DNA of 64,000 bases from Trebonia sp963774945 (GCA_963774945.1 CAVZHA010000027.1:2046001-2110000), one strand, 5' to 3'; positions 8,164-17,520 are shown, counted from the stretch's first letter. Numbers and translations: made by a program. Notes: generated from the letters alone by a model not told the origin.

Positions 8164-8987
8164 CCCGTTAACCCCGCCTGCCGCTGGTGTCGCAGCGAGG
8201 TACCGGTGCGGGCGCTGTTGACGACATCGGTGATGGCGGCGATAACCAGGTCGGGATCGCTCTCGTGGAGTCCGTGCTCCGCGTGGCTGGAGATGACGTG
8301 GTGGCTGTTGGCGGACAGTTGCGCCTGCTCGGAATGGAACTCATGCCATACCTGCCACTGCCGGCCGCCGTACGGCCCGCCGTCCGCGCGGGTGATCACC
8401 GCCAGCGGCAGGTCGCCGAGCGCACCGGGCGCGAGCGGGCGGTCGGCGGCGGTAAGGCCGCGGAAGGCCCGCCATTCCCGCATCATGGACAGCCGATCGG
8501 CTCCCTCGCGCTTGGCCCGGGTGGAGAGCAGAATCTGCGGGTAGAACAGCGCCCCCTCGAGTCTGACGCGCCAGGTGAACACCGCGTTGAGCAGCGGCGT
8601 CTGACCCTCGTGACTGGACTCGACGAGGACCATCCCGACCACGTCGGCTGGGTACATGGCCGCGTACTTGCGTACGTAAAGCCCGCCCGCGGAGAACCCG
8701 ACGAGAACGAGCGGAGCGGACAGGCCGAGCGCCTCAAGCACCGCGTGCAGGTCCCCGGCGATGTCGGCCGGCGTTCTGCGGTCGACGGCTCGGCTGCTGA
8801 CCCCGTAGGGCGCTCGGTCGTAGGTCACGACCGTCGTTTGCTCGGAGAGGGTCTCGGCGATGGACCGCCATTCGGCCGCCACGCCGCCGAATGACGGTTC
8901 TATGACCACGACCGGCGAACCGCCGCCGAATACGTTCGCCTCAATCCGATGCCGCCCCGCCGTCACGACCGTCGTGCGCGCTGCCAT
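8160..8987 (-). CDS. Alpha/beta hydrolase
   Basis: Serine hydrolase of 275 residues. The oxyanion strand reads VVVIEPSFGG, the nucleophile elbow LVLVGFSAGG (Ser), and a late His is in the ISSHAEHGLHESDP segment; an Asp sits after the sixth strand. No signal peptide is visible. Such proteins are often annotated as proline iminopeptidase-like or lipase-like; the sequence does not decide the substrate. It converges on the WYL regulator with overlapping stop codons. The upstream region 8988-9104 is AT-rich and may contain its promoter. Confidence 0.75.
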   Translation of the reverse strand: MAARTTVVTAGRHRIEANVFGGGSPVVVIEPSFGGVAAEWRSIAETLSEQTTVVTYDRAPYGVSSRAVDRRTPADIAGDLHAVLEALGLSAPLVLVGFSAGGLYVRKYAAMYPADVVGMVLVESSHEGQTPLLNAVFTWRVRLEGALFYPQILLSTRAKREGADRLSMMREWRAFRGLTAADRPLAPGALGDLPLAVITRADGGPYGGRQWQVWHEFHSEQAQLSANSHHVISSHAEHGLHESDPDLVIAAITDVVNSARTGTSLRHQRQAGLTG

Positions 8988-9169
8988 TCCGCAAACCCTT
9001 CATCAGAAGGCGCACGCAGCGGCCGCCTTCGATTACTGATTCCGCCTTGGGGTGAGGTAATTCGCGGACCGGCATAGGTCAATGCGAATGCTCAAACGTT
9101 GATATCAGAGATATAACAGTACGTTCCGCCGGCTGTCAATATCAAATAGCCACCGAGGATTTGGGATTG

Positions 9170-11406
9170 TCAGCGCGACGTGGGCGCGCTTCCGTCCCCG
9201 GGCGCGCCGGCCGTCCGCGGAGCGGCCAGCGCGTCGACCGCCAGCACGCCCGAGGGAGAGCAGATCAGCGGGTTGACGTCGAACGCGTCGAGGTACTCCC
9301 CGAGCTCGGCTGCCAGCATCGAGAAGGCGGCGACGGCGACGGCCAGCGCCGCCACGTCGCACGGCGGCTGGCCGCGAACGCCGGCCAGGACCTCGGCCAC
9401 CCGCAGCCCGGAGATCATCGTCGCGGCGTCGGCGGCCGACAGCGGCGGGAGGGCGACGACGCGCTCGGCGAGGTACTCGGCCAGCACGCCACCGGCGCCG
9501 ACGACGATCAGCGGGCCGAGGGCCGGGTCGCGGGCCAGGCCGAGGATGAGCTCGGGTCCCTGGGCGGCCATTTCGCAGACGGTGACGCGGGGACCGAGGC
9601 GGGCGGCGAGGTCCTGGTAGGCGGCGGCGAGGGCGGCCGGGTCGGCCAGGTTGAGGTGCACGCCGCCGACGTCGGACTTGTGCGCGATGCTCGGGTTCGT
9701 CGGTCTTGACCGCGACCGGGTAGCCGATCGCGGCGGCGGCGGCGACCGCTGCGGCGAGGGTGCCGGCTGAGCGCGCGCGGACGGCGGGGACGCCGTAGTC
9801 GCGGAGCAGGTCGAACAGGTCGGCGCCGGTGAGCGGGCCGGCTGTCAGGGCCGCCGTCCAGCGCGAGCGGCGGGCTGCGGCGGAGGCGACGGACGCGACG
9901 GCTGACGCGCTCGTGCGGGCGGACGCAGACGCGGGGGAATCGGGCGCGGAGGCGGATGCGTGGGGGCGGATGCTTCGGGGCGGATGCTTCGGGCGGGCGC
10001 GTGCGGGTGGAGAGCGCGGCCGTGGGTGAGCAGGTGGCCGAGCGCGAGCAGGCCGGAGCGGGTGGACTCGAGGACGGGGACGCCGGCCGCGCGCAGGCGG
10101 GTCGCGGCCTGGGGGTCGATCGCGGCCGGGACGGAGGCGAGGACGACGACCGGCTTGTCGGTCGCGGCCGCGGCGGCGAGGACGGCGTCGCGGTAGGAGT
10201 CGTCGCCGTCGTACTCGGGGACCAGGTCGACCGCCAGCGCGACCGCGCCGACGTTGGCGTCGTCGGCGAGCGCGGACAGCGTCTCGGTGAACAGCTCCTC
10301 GGAGTCGCGGCCGGTGCCCCAGACGTCGAGCGGGTTGCCCGGCTCGAGGCCGGGGTCGAGTACCGCCGCCAGCCGTTGCCTGCGTCTCGCCGGTTAGCTG
10401 GGCGAACGGGACGCCGACGGCGGCGGCCACGTCCGCCACGTGCGCCCGCTCGAACCCGGAGTCGTGCACGGTGGCGAGTCCCGGCTTTCTGCCTGCGCGG
10501 GGTGCACGGCGGCCGGCGCAGAACAGCTCGAGCGTGTCCGCCAGCTCGGCCAGGTCGCCGACGCGGTGCACGCCGTGGGCGGACGCCAGCGCCTGCCACG
10601 CGCCGTCGCCCGCCGCCAGCGCACCGGAGTGCGCGGCGACCAGGGACCGGCTGGCGGCCGAGGTGCCGGCCGCGAGCAGCACGACCGGGACGTCGCGGTC
10701 GGCGGCGTCGGCGAGGACGCTGCGCAGCAGCGCCCCGTCCCTGATGGCCTCGAGGACGAGCGCGAGCACCTTCGTCTCGGGGAGGGTGAGCGCGTACCTG
10801 GCGTAGGCGGCGGCAGGGGTGACCAGCTCCTGGCCGGACGAGACCGCGACCGTGAAACCGAACGCCCGCCGGGTTCGCAGCAGCGCCGAGAACACCGACC
10901 CGGAGTGCGTGACCAGCGCGACCGGCCCGGCCGGGAGCGGGTCGGGCTCGGTGTAGCCGATCGCGCGCAGCCCGCGCGCCACGTTCACGAACCCCATGCA
11001 CCCGGCGCCGCACACGGGCATCCCCGCGTCCCGGGCGATCGCGGCGATCCGGTCCCGGAGGGTCGACCCGGCCGAGTCCGGGTCGACGGCGGAGCCGAAG
11101 ATCAGCGCCGAGCGCACGCCGGCCTCAGCCGCCGCCTTCAGCTGCTGCTCGAGGGCGGCGTCGGGCACCGCGAGCAGGGCCAGGTCCACCGCCTCGGGCA
11201 GGTCGCTCAGCGTCGGGTAGCAGCGCGACGCCGCCGATCTCGTCGTAGCGCGGGTTGACCAGGTAGTGCCGGGGCGCGGCGGCCGACTTGGCGACCTCCT
11301 CGATCATCCGCGCGCCGAGGCTGCCCGGCCGGGGCGACGCGCCGACCAGGGCGACGCTGCGGGCCTCGAGCATGACCGCGAGCGGGTCGGCTGCGACCTC
11401 GTTCAT
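9170..11406 (-). CDS. ADP-forming acyl-CoA synthetase (COG1042, fused), four frameshifts
   Basis: Fused alpha/beta acyl-CoA synthetase or acyltransferase-like protein of about 745 residues. Order of domains: CoA-binding (SVALVGASPRPGSLG), succinyl-CoA ligase-like with the phospho-His region (MPVCGAGCMGFVNV, VALVTHSGSVFSALL, AAHSGALA), then an ATP-grasp domain (YPVAVKTDEP, then IAHKSDVGGVHLNL, and EYLDAFDVNPLI). The frame changes near 11212, 10387, about 9900-10020 and 9697. The first two and the last are each mended by removing one C or G. The linker near 9900-10010 is an Ala/Ser-rich low-complexity stretch coded by short repeats. It may activate the acid made by neighbouring oxidations, but has no regulon operator. 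Confidence 0.75.
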
Positions 11407-11501
11407 GCCGTGATCACCATCTTGCTGTCATCTGGAATTCTGGGCTGGGAGCCCGAATGGCCGTGGGCGGTTGTTGCTGTTATCACGGGGTGTCGGCGCA
11501 G

Positions 11502-11566
11502 GATCGTGGAAACTTTTTTCTATTCGGAAGAAAAGCACGCTATACGCGTGCAAAGTTTCCGTGATC
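11502..11566. other. Branched palindrome (three-stem element)
   Basis: Outer arms GATCGTGGAAACTTT (11502-11516) and AAAGTTTCCGTGATC (11552-11566) pair with two mismatches. Inside them lie two more hairpins: TTTTCT/AGAAAA (11516-11534) and GCACGC-TATAC-GCGTGC (11535-11551). It lies about 100 bases upstream of the acyl-CoA synthetase start and is AT-rich. It could be a structured leader, a regulator site, or the folded end of a transposon. No family is recognised. Confidence 0.5.
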
Positions 11567-11600
11567 ATTGTCCGCCTGGACAGGCGGAGCGCGGGCGGGG

Positions 11601-11812
11601 CGTGGGGTGGTCCTGGGGCGCGAGGGGTGGGGTGCGCGGTGTCGGGGCGTGAGGTTCGGTCGGCGTGGGGTGGTCCTGGGGCGCGAGGGGTGGGTGCGCG
11701 GTGTCGGCGCGTGGGGGCTCGGTCGGTGCGGGGTGCGCGGTGTCGGCGCGCGGGGGCTCGGTCGGTGCGGGGTGCGCGGTGTCGGCGCGCGGGGGCTCGC
11801 TCGGTGCGGGGT
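11601..11812. repeat. Tandem repeats: 63-bp unit x2, then 39-bp unit x3
   Basis: Two copies of a 63-bp unit begin at 11601 and 11664. Three near-identical 39-bp units follow at 11692, 11731 and 11770. The + strand is extremely G-rich. Both periods are multiples of three, so all frames stay open, but no start signal or codon bias supports a protein. Between 11567 and 12021 I see no gene. Confidence 0.7.
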
Positions 11813-11980
11813 GCGGGGTGCGGGGCGCGAGGGGTGGGGGTGGGATACGGGTGGGGTGTGCGCGTGGCGCATCGGGCGTGCGGGGGCGAGGTCGGCGTGG
11901 CCGGGTGGGGGCGTGCGTGGGCGGCTGCGGACCCGGGGCGGCGAGGCCGGCTTGAACTGGCCACGCGCGGCGGGCGGGGC

Positions 11981-12010
11981 AGAGTCGGGCGGGACCGTTC
12001 GGGATGATGG
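11981..12010. repeat. Dispersed palindromic repeat, copy 2
   Basis: AGAGTCGGGCGGGACCGTTC then GGGATGATGG. It begins about 12 bases past the stop codon of the COG1233 oxidoreductase, on its 3' side. Confidence 0.6.
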
Positions 12011-12021
12011 TTGTGAATTTT

Positions 12022-13656
12022 CTAGGGGCGGCGGGCACGGGCGGACTTGCGGCGGTCGGCGATGGCGGCCTTGGCGGCCTGCATGCCGGGGATGCCGCAG
12101 ACGCCGCCGCCTGCGTGGGTGGCGGAGCTGGCGTTGTAGAGGCCGGGGACCGGGGTGCGGTAGTCGGCGAAGCCGGGGGCCGGCCGCATGTGGAAGAGCT
12201 GCTCGAGGGATAGCTCGCCGTGGAAGATGTTGCCGCCGATCAGGCCGTAGTCGTGCTCCATCTCGTACGGGCCGACGACGTCGCGGTGGAGGATCGCGCC
12301 CTTGAAGTTGGGCGCGACCTCGTTGTAGGTGTCGATCACCCGGTCGGCGTACTTCTCGAGCTCTTCCTGGTGCGGCTCGGACGCCCATTCGGACGGGACC
12401 CACTGGGTGAACAGCGACATGATGTGGGTGCCCTCGGGCGACAGGGTGCGGTCGAACGCGGTCGGGATCACCCCGTCGGAGAACGGGCGCAGCGCCGGGC
12501 GGCCCTCGCGGGCGTCGATGAACGCCTTCTCGATGTACTCCATCGACGGCGCCATCTCGACCGAGCCGGTGTGGTGCTCCTGCAGGTTGGTGCCGGGGTT
12601 GGCGGTGAAGTCGGGCAGCTCGGCCAGGGCCAGGTTGATCTTGACGACGCCGGAGCGGGTCTTCCAGTGCTCGATGTCGCCGCGAAGTCGGCCGGCAGGT
12701 TCTCCCGGCCGACGTGGTCGAGGAACGCGGTCTTCGGGTGCAGCGAGGTGACGACGACCTTGGCCCGTAGCTCCTCGCCGTTGGCGAGGACGACGCCGGT
12801 GGCGCGGCCGGAGCCGGGGGCGACGGTGATCTTCGCGACCGGGGCGCCGGTCCTGATCGTGACCCCGTTGGCGCGGGCGGAGCTGGCGATCGCGTCGGCG
12901 ACCGCGCCCATGCCGCCCTCGGGGAAGCCCCAGCAGCCGAGGCGGCCGTCGCCGACGTCGCCGATCGAGTGGTGCGCCATCACGTAGGCGGTGCCCGGCT
13001 CGTACGGGCCGGCCCAGGTGCCGATCACCCCGTTGACCGCGAGCGCGCCCTTGATCTGGGGCGAGGTCGAACCAGTCGTCGAGCAGGTCGGCGATCGACA
13101 TCGTCATCAGCCGGGTCACGTCGGCGATCGTGCGGACGTCGAGGCCGCGGTGCCGCCAGGCCAGCCGCAGGGTGGCGGCGAGGTCACGCGGCTTGCGCGA
13201 GCCGATCGCGGGCGGGACGGTCAGCAGCAGCGGGCCGAGCACGTCGGCCAGGCCGCCGAGCCAGGCGTTCCACTTCGGGTAGGCGTCGGCGTCGCGCTTG
13301 GACCACCGCGCGATCTCGTCGTAGGCGCGCTGCGAGTCCTCCTCGTACAGGGTGAGCGAGCCGCCCTCGGGGAACGCCTGGTAGTAGGGCCCCATCGGGA
13401 AGATCTTGTAGCCGTGCCGCTCGAGCTGGAGGTCGTTCATGATCGTGGCCGGGAGGAGCGACATCACGTAGGAGAGCCGCGTCACCCGGAACTCGGGCGC
13501 GTCGGGCCAGGGCGCCTCGGTCGTCGCGGCGCCGCCGGTGGTCCCCCGCGCCTCCAGGACCAGGGTCTTCGCGCCGGTCTTGGCGAGGTAGGCGGCCGCG
13601 ACCAGGCCGTTGTGCCCGCCGCCGACGACGATCGCGTCGTAGCTGTCCGCTGCCAT
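12022..13656 (-). CDS. COG1233 FAD oxidoreductase (phytoene-desaturase/PYROXD2-like), two frameshifts
   Basis: Flavin oxidoreductase of about 544 residues. The FAD dinucleotide motif is YDAIVVGGGHNGLVAAAYLA followed by LVLEARGTTGGAATTE. The C-terminal signature is GLYNASSATHAGGGVCG and IPGMQAAKAA. In this family the reaction is known for carotenoid desaturases only; here the partner genes suggest an amine or acyl substrate. Start ATG 13656 has a good GGAGG seven bases upstream. Frame changes lie near 13065 (one extra C in GCCCCAG joins DLA to QIKGALAVNG) and near 12675. Divergent from tetR across two operators, so under the TetR regulon. Confidence 0.8.
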   Translation of the reverse strand: MAADSYDAIVVGGGHNGLVAAAYLAKTGAKTLVLEARGTTGGAATTEAPWPDAPEFRVTRLSYVMSLLPATIMNDLQLERHGYKIFPMGPYYQAFPEGGSLTLYEEDSQRAYDEIARWSKRDADAYPKWNAWLGGLADVLGPLLLTVPPAIGSRKPRDLAATLRLAWRHRGLDVRTIADVTRLMTMSIADLLDDWFDLAPDQGRARGQRGDRHLGRPVRAGHRLRDGAPLDRRRRRRPPRLLGLPRGRHGRGRRRDRQLRPRQRGHDQDRRPGREDHRRPRLRPRHRRRPRQRRGATGQGRRHLAAPEDRVPRPRRPGEPAGRLRGDIEHWKTRSGVVKINLALAELPDFTANPGTNLQEHHTGSVEMAPSMEYIEKAFIDAREGRPALRPFSDGVIPTAFDRTLSPEGTHIMSLFTQWVPSEWASEPHQEELEKYADRVIDTYNEVAPNFKGAILHRDVVGPYEMEHDYGLIGGNIFHGELSLEQLFHMRPAPGFADYRTPVPGLYNASSATHAGGGVCGIPGMQAAKAAIADRRKSARARRP

Positions 13657-13698
13657 GCTGGTTGCCTCCGAGAGCTCTGGGAGCCTGCGCAAAAGTTT

Positions 13699-13714
13699 GA
13701 CTGAACATTCAGTC
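13699..13714 (+). promoter_or_regulatory. TetR-type operator, oxidoreductase-proximal
   Basis: GACTGAACATTCAGTC, 43 bases before the COG1233 oxidoreductase start on the opposite strand. Identical to the copy at 13744, 45 bases away centre to centre. Confidence 0.75.
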
Positions 13715-13743
13715 TAGAAGGCGAGTGCGATCTGGACAAGATT

Positions 13744-13759
13744 GACTGAACATTCAGTC
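13744..13759 (+). promoter_or_regulatory. TetR-type operator, tetR-proximal
   Basis: GACTGAACATTCAGTC, 73 bases before the TetR start. A further half-site TTGACTG follows at about 13763. Two full sites between divergent genes fit autoregulation. Confidence 0.75.
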
Positions 13760-13831
13760 TAGTTGACTGCTACGATTTGACCAGGGTCTCCGGGCGACCG
13801 CGTCACGGGACAGCGAGCCGGCGAGGGCACG

Positions 13832-14500
13832 ATGGCACAGGGGTCTGCAGCGGGGTCGGCGGGCGGGGCGAAGTCCGCCGACGGCAAGGCGGCCGAGCAG
13901 CGGCGCGAGCAGCTGCTGCGGGCCGCGCTCGACGTCATCGTGACGCGCGGCTACGCCGACACCAGGATCGCCGACGTGGCCGAGCACGCGGGCACCAGCC
14001 CGGCCCTCGTCATCTACTACTTCAAGACCCGCGACCAGCTGCTGACCGAGGCGCTGCGCTACTCGGAGGACCGCTGGTACGAGACCGGCACCCAGCGGCT
14101 CGAGGCGATCGCGACCGCGGCCGGACGGCTGACCGAGCTGATCGCGATGACCTGCCTGCCCGAGACCGACCCGGGGACGACGGCCGGCAAGCCGACCGAG
14201 TGGCTGCTCTGGCTCGACCTGTGGGCGCTGTCCCCGCGCAACCCGGGGGTGGCGGCGGTGCGGCGCAAGTTCGACGAGCGGTGGCGGCAGACGATCGAGA
14301 CGACCGTGCTGTTCGGGCAGGAAGCCGGGGAGTTCAGCGCGACGGTCGACGCGCGCGAGTTCGCGGTCACGCTGTCGGCGCTGCTCGATGGGATGGCCGT
14401 GCAAATCGCACTAGAAGATCCGGATGTGCCGCCTGCGCGGGCCTATGATCTCGCCATGCGCTACGCGTCCGGCCAGCTTGGCTTCACCTGGCAGCAGTAG
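13832..14500 (+). CDS. TetR-family regulator, BetI-like
   Basis: Regulator of 222 residues. The N-terminal helix-turn-helix is RREQLLRAALDVIVTRGYADTRI then ADVAEHAGTSPALVIYYFKT, the normal TetR head. The C-terminal ligand domain (TEWLLWLDLWALSPRNPGVA, with W-L-x-F/L-W) resembles the BetI/TetR_C_6 type. Two copies of a 16-bp palindrome precede it, and the same palindrome lies before the Rieske, acyl-CoA dehydrogenase/FAD oxidoreductase, COG1233, binding-protein and aminotransferase genes. I infer that this protein is the regulator of all of them. The ABC ATPase follows after 25 bases and is probably co-transcribed. Confidence 0.85.
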   Translation: MAQGSAAGSAGGAKSADGKAAEQRREQLLRAALDVIVTRGYADTRIADVAEHAGTSPALVIYYFKTRDQLLTEALRYSEDRWYETGTQRLEAIATAAGRLTELIAMTCLPETDPGTTAGKPTEWLLWLDLWALSPRNPGVAAVRRKFDERWRQTIETTVLFGQEAGEFSATVDAREFAVTLSALLDGMAVQIALEDPDVPPARAYDLAMRYASGQLGFTWQQ

Positions 14501-14525
14501 GGATCGCAGATACGGAGATGACGGC

Positions 14526-15650
14526 ATGGCCGCAGGCATTGAGCTCGTCGGGCTGACAAAGCGGTTCCACCACGGCCACGCGGCCGCGGTCGACAACATC
14601 GACCTGTCGGTGGCCGGCGGTGAGTTCTTCTCGCTGCTCGGGCCGTCCGGCTGCGGCAAGACGACCACCCTGCGGCTGGTCGCGGGGTTCGAGGAGCCGA
14701 CCTCGGGCCGGATCCTGCTCGACGGGGTTGACGTCTCGGGCGTGCCGCCGCACAAGCGCAAGGTCAATACGGTTTTCCAGAGCTACGCGCTGTTCCCGTT
14801 CATGTCGGTATTCGACAACGTGGCGTTCGGGCTGAAGTACGCGGGGTGCTCCAAGTCCGAGCTGAAGACGCGGGTCGGCGAGGCGCTCGCGCTGGTCGAC
14901 ATGACCTCGTTCACCGACCGGCGGCCGTCGCAGCTGTCGGGCGGCCAGCAGCAGCGGATCGCGCTCGCCCGGGCGCTGGTGCTCAACCCGTCCGCCCTGC
15001 TGCTCGACGAGCCGCTGGGCGCTCTGGACGCAAAGCTTCGTCGGTCCTTGAAGGTCGAGCTCAAGGCGCTGCAGGAGCGGGTCGGGATCACGTTCATCTA
15101 CGTGACCCACGACCAGGAGGAGGCGCTGACGATGTCCGACCGGCTGGCGGTCATGCACGCCGGCCGGATCGCGCAGATCGGCACGCCCCGGGAGGTGTAC
15201 GAGGAGCCGGCCGACTCCTACGTGGCCGACTTCCTCGGCGCCGCGAACTTGATCGAAATCTCTGTTATCGAACGGACCGTGGGCGGCTCTTCCACCGTCA
15301 AGCTGGGCGACAGCGTTTTGACGACGTCGCTCACGGTCCCGGCTTCGCCGGGCGAGACGGCGCAGGCGGTCGTCCGGCCGGAGCGGGTCCGGGTCGAGGC
15401 GCACGGCTCGGACGGACCCAACCGGGTGCCCGCGATGGTCGAGCGGCTGGTCTACCTGGGCGCGGCCACCCAGGTCATGCTCCGGCTCGCGACCGGCGAG
15501 TCGGTCCAGGCGGTCATCGCGAACGACGAGTCGGCGGCGACGTGGGCGCAGGGCACCCCGGTGCACTGCTGGCTGCCCGCCGACGCGATCCGGGTGCTGG
15601 CACCTGCCGCGGCCGCGTCCACCCAGGCGGCGGAGTCGCTCGCGAGCTAG
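14526..15650 (+). CDS. ABC transporter ATPase, PotA-like
   Basis: Energising subunit of a spermidine/putrescine-type importer, 374 residues. Walker A is GPSGCGKTT, the Q-loop is VFQSYALFPFM, the signature LSGGQQQRIALARAL, Walker B ALLLDEPLGALDA, and the switch His is in YVTHDQEEAL. A TOBE domain follows (VVRPERVRVEAH). Intact frame. ATG 14526 is preceded by GGAG. Its permeases and binding protein are at 17.5-20.6 kb on the other strand, separated by two unrelated genes; together they make one importer. Confidence 0.9.
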   Translation: MAAGIELVGLTKRFHHGHAAAVDNIDLSVAGGEFFSLLGPSGCGKTTTLRLVAGFEEPTSGRILLDGVDVSGVPPHKRKVNTVFQSYALFPFMSVFDNVAFGLKYAGCSKSELKTRVGEALALVDMTSFTDRRPSQLSGGQQQRIALARALVLNPSALLLDEPLGALDAKLRRSLKVELKALQERVGITFIYVTHDQEEALTMSDRLAVMHAGRIAQIGTPREVYEEPADSYVADFLGAANLIEISVIERTVGGSSTVKLGDSVLTTSLTVPASPGETAQAVVRPERVRVEAHGSDGPNRVPAMVERLVYLGAATQVMLRLATGESVQAVIANDESAATWAQGTPVHCWLPADAIRVLAPAAAASTQAAESLAS

Positions 15651-15749
15651 CCGGGCGCTGGCCGCCGGCTGGCTCGGGCTCCGGCTTCACGCAGGCGGCG
15701 CTGTCGCTCGCGAGCTAAGGCTGCCGTTCGCTGCCGTTCGCTGCCGTTT
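15621..15749 (+). repeat. Duplicated 3' end of the ATPase gene and decamer repeat
   Basis: The last 30 bases of the ATPase gene including the stop (15621-15650) recur with few changes at 15689-15718, ending again in a stop codon. Three copies of GCTGCCGTTC follow (15720-15749). This looks like a local duplication or a mark of recombination. Confidence 0.6.
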
Positions 15750-15770
15750 GGCTCGCCCGGCAGGCGTTGG

Positions 15771-16364
15771 TCACGGTTTGGGCTGGGTGGCGCGGGGCGA
15801 GTCACCGGAATCGTCGTGAGCGGAGCTGCGGCCGACCAGCACGGCGAGCGAGGAGACGATGCCGGTGTCCCGGTCGCCGACCAGCTCCCAGGCGCGGGCG
15901 ATCCCGATCAGCAGCATCGCGATCAGGACGTCGCCCAGCAGCTCGGGACCGAAGACAGCGGTCCTGTTAATGGTCACGCCGATCCCGCAGCCGAGCTCGG
16001 CGCCGAAGGCCACCAGCAACAGCGTGATCAGGCCGGCCTGCCGCCACGCCTGCTTCCCCGACACATCGCGGCTGGTCACAATCGATCGGACGCTGGCCGC
16101 AGTGAACAAGATGCCGACTGCGCCCACGGCGATGGCCGCCTTGCCGGCGCTGTTCCCCGGCACCAGCCCGAACAGCGAGACCACGAGCGCGTTGGTGAAC
16201 GCCACCAGCGCCGAGGCCGCCCGGACGTGGTGGATCACGGCCGGCTGGGCGGGCTTGCCTTCGCGGGGGCCGACCGAGATCGCGACGAACAGCAGGCCCG
16301 TCAGGCCGGCCGCGCACGTGGCCACCGCGGTGAACAGTTCACGGTAGGACTCAGTCAGCAGCAC
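15771..16364 (-). CDS. Conserved membrane protein, about five TM segments
   Basis: Integral membrane protein of about 197 residues, known from many actinobacteria without assigned role. It opens LLTESYRELFTAVATCAAG then a first hydrophobic stretch GLLFVAISV; further ones are SALVAFTNALVVSLFGLV, AAIAVGAVGILFTAASV, AGLITLLLVAFGAELGCGI and LLGDVLIAMLLIGIARAWELVGDRDTG. The conserved end IARAWELVGDRDTGI is typical. The GTG at 16364 fits the family start; a TTG at 16403 would add 13 residues. Its position between the ATPase and the F420-type gene seems incidental. Confidence 0.7.
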   Translation of the reverse strand: MLLTESYRELFTAVATCAAGLTGLLFVAISVGPREGKPAQPAVIHHVRAASALVAFTNALVVSLFGLVPGNSAGKAAIAVGAVGILFTAASVRSIVTSRDVSGKQAWRQAGLITLLLVAFGAELGCGIGVTINRTAVFGPELLGDVLIAMLLIGIARAWELVGDRDTGIVSSLAVLVGRSSAHDDSGDSPRATQPKP

Positions 16365-16539
16365 CGGGCCGACATTACCTTGCAACGGGACTCCGGCGGA
16401 CAATCCCGGTCGTCACCGGGCCGGGCCGGGTTCGGCCGGGCCGGGTTCGGCGTTCGCCTGGAATCGGGGTGAGGGCGGTCACGCCCCTCGCCGGCTAGCC
16501 GGCCGGAATGCCGGGAACCCCGGCCGGGTTGCCGCGAAT

Positions 16540-17208
16540 ATGACGACTCTGGGACTCATCGGAAGCGGAATGATCGGCGGCACGCTGGCGAGGCTGGCGG
16601 TGGACGCCGGGTACCAGGTAGTGCTGAGCAACTCGCGCGGCCCGGAGACGCTGGCCGACCTGGCCGCAGAACTCGGCCCGCAGGCCCGGGCCGGCACCTG
16701 CGCGGAGGCGGCCGAGGCGGGTGACCTGGTGGTGGTCGCGATCCCGGTCAAGGCCTATCTCGGCCTGGCCGCGGCCCCCTTCGCGGGCAAGGTCGTGATG
16801 GACACGGGCAACTACTACCCCGAGCGCGACGGGCAGCTCGCGGAGCTCGACAGCGGTGCGCTGACCAGCAGCGAGCTGCTGGCGAAAGAGCTGCCGGGGG
16901 CCTCCGTGGTCAAGGTGTTCAACAACATCTTCTTCAAGCACCTGCTGAACCTGGCCCGCCCGGCCGGAGCGGCCGACCGCTCGTACCTGCCGATCGCGGG
17001 GGACAGCGCGGCCGCCAAGGCGGCGGTGACCACCTTCCTCGACTCGATCGGGTACGGGGCGGTGGACGCAGGCGCGCTGGCGGACGGCTGGCGCTACCAG
17101 CCGGGGACGCCGGCCTACGGGCCGCCGTACGGGACGTTCGACGACGAGAAGGGGACGCCCGCGAGCGCTTCCGTTATTCGCGCGGCGCTGGCTGAGGCGA
17201 GCAGGTAG
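16540..17208 (+). CDS. NADPH-dependent F420 reductase-like protein
   Basis: Rossmann-fold protein of 222 residues related to NADPH:F420 oxidoreductases and ProC-like dehydrogenases. The nucleotide motif is TLGLIGSGMIGGTLARLAVD followed by VVLSNSRGPETL. AGDLVVVAIPVKAY, VVMDTGNYYPERDG and VVKVFNNIFFKHL are all family hallmarks. Intact frame. Cofactor F420 is common in actinobacteria, but many members use NADP only; the sequence does not settle it. No operator of the TetR regulon lies upstream. Confidence 0.8.
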   Translation: MTTLGLIGSGMIGGTLARLAVDAGYQVVLSNSRGPETLADLAAELGPQARAGTCAEAAEAGDLVVVAIPVKAYLGLAAAPFAGKVVMDTGNYYPERDGQLAELDSGALTSSELLAKELPGASVVKVFNNIFFKHLLNLARPAGAADRSYLPIAGDSAAAKAAVTTFLDSIGYGAVDAGALADGWRYQPGTPAYGPPYGTFDDEKGTPASASVIRAALAEASR

Positions 17209-17520
17209 CCCGACCCGGGTGAGGCCTAGCCGAGCGGACGCTGTGCCCGGCCGGCTGAGGCCCCGGGAGGGTTGACCGTCATCATTGTGTTCCGTTGGGG
17301 GCGTCGTTTCGGCGTCGTTTCGGCGGGTTGGACGTTATCGTGTTCCGCAAGGGCACCCCGCGACCCGAACAGCACACGCTGACGCCCGAAGGACGATCGG
17401 CTTCAACGCAAGTGGCCCGAGGGATGCGTGGTGCCGACACGGAACGCTGACGGCGACAGCGAGAGGTGACGACGCAGGGACCGCACGACTTCGTGCTACC
17501 CCTGGCAGGGTTTAAGGAAG
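17209..17520. other. Intergenic region between convergent genes
   Basis: About 310 bases with no credible gene. A small doubled motif GGCGTCGTTTC lies at about 17299-17325, and CCTGGCAGGG near 17501 could be part of a weak terminator. A possible 76-residue frame here has no start signal and no recognisable likeness. Confidence 0.4.

Noticed and set aside
11692..11812. CRISPR-like array
   Set aside because: The 39-bp units are contiguous without unique spacers, and no cas gene is present.
11565..12038. Proline-rich repeat protein on the minus strand (13-residue units)
   Set aside because: All frames are open here because of the G-rich tandem repeats. There is no ribosome site, and the unit reads equally well in other frames.
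17285..17515. 76-residue ORF between the F420-type gene and the permeases
   Set aside because: No ribosome site, no recognisable likeness, and codon use unlike neighbouring genes.
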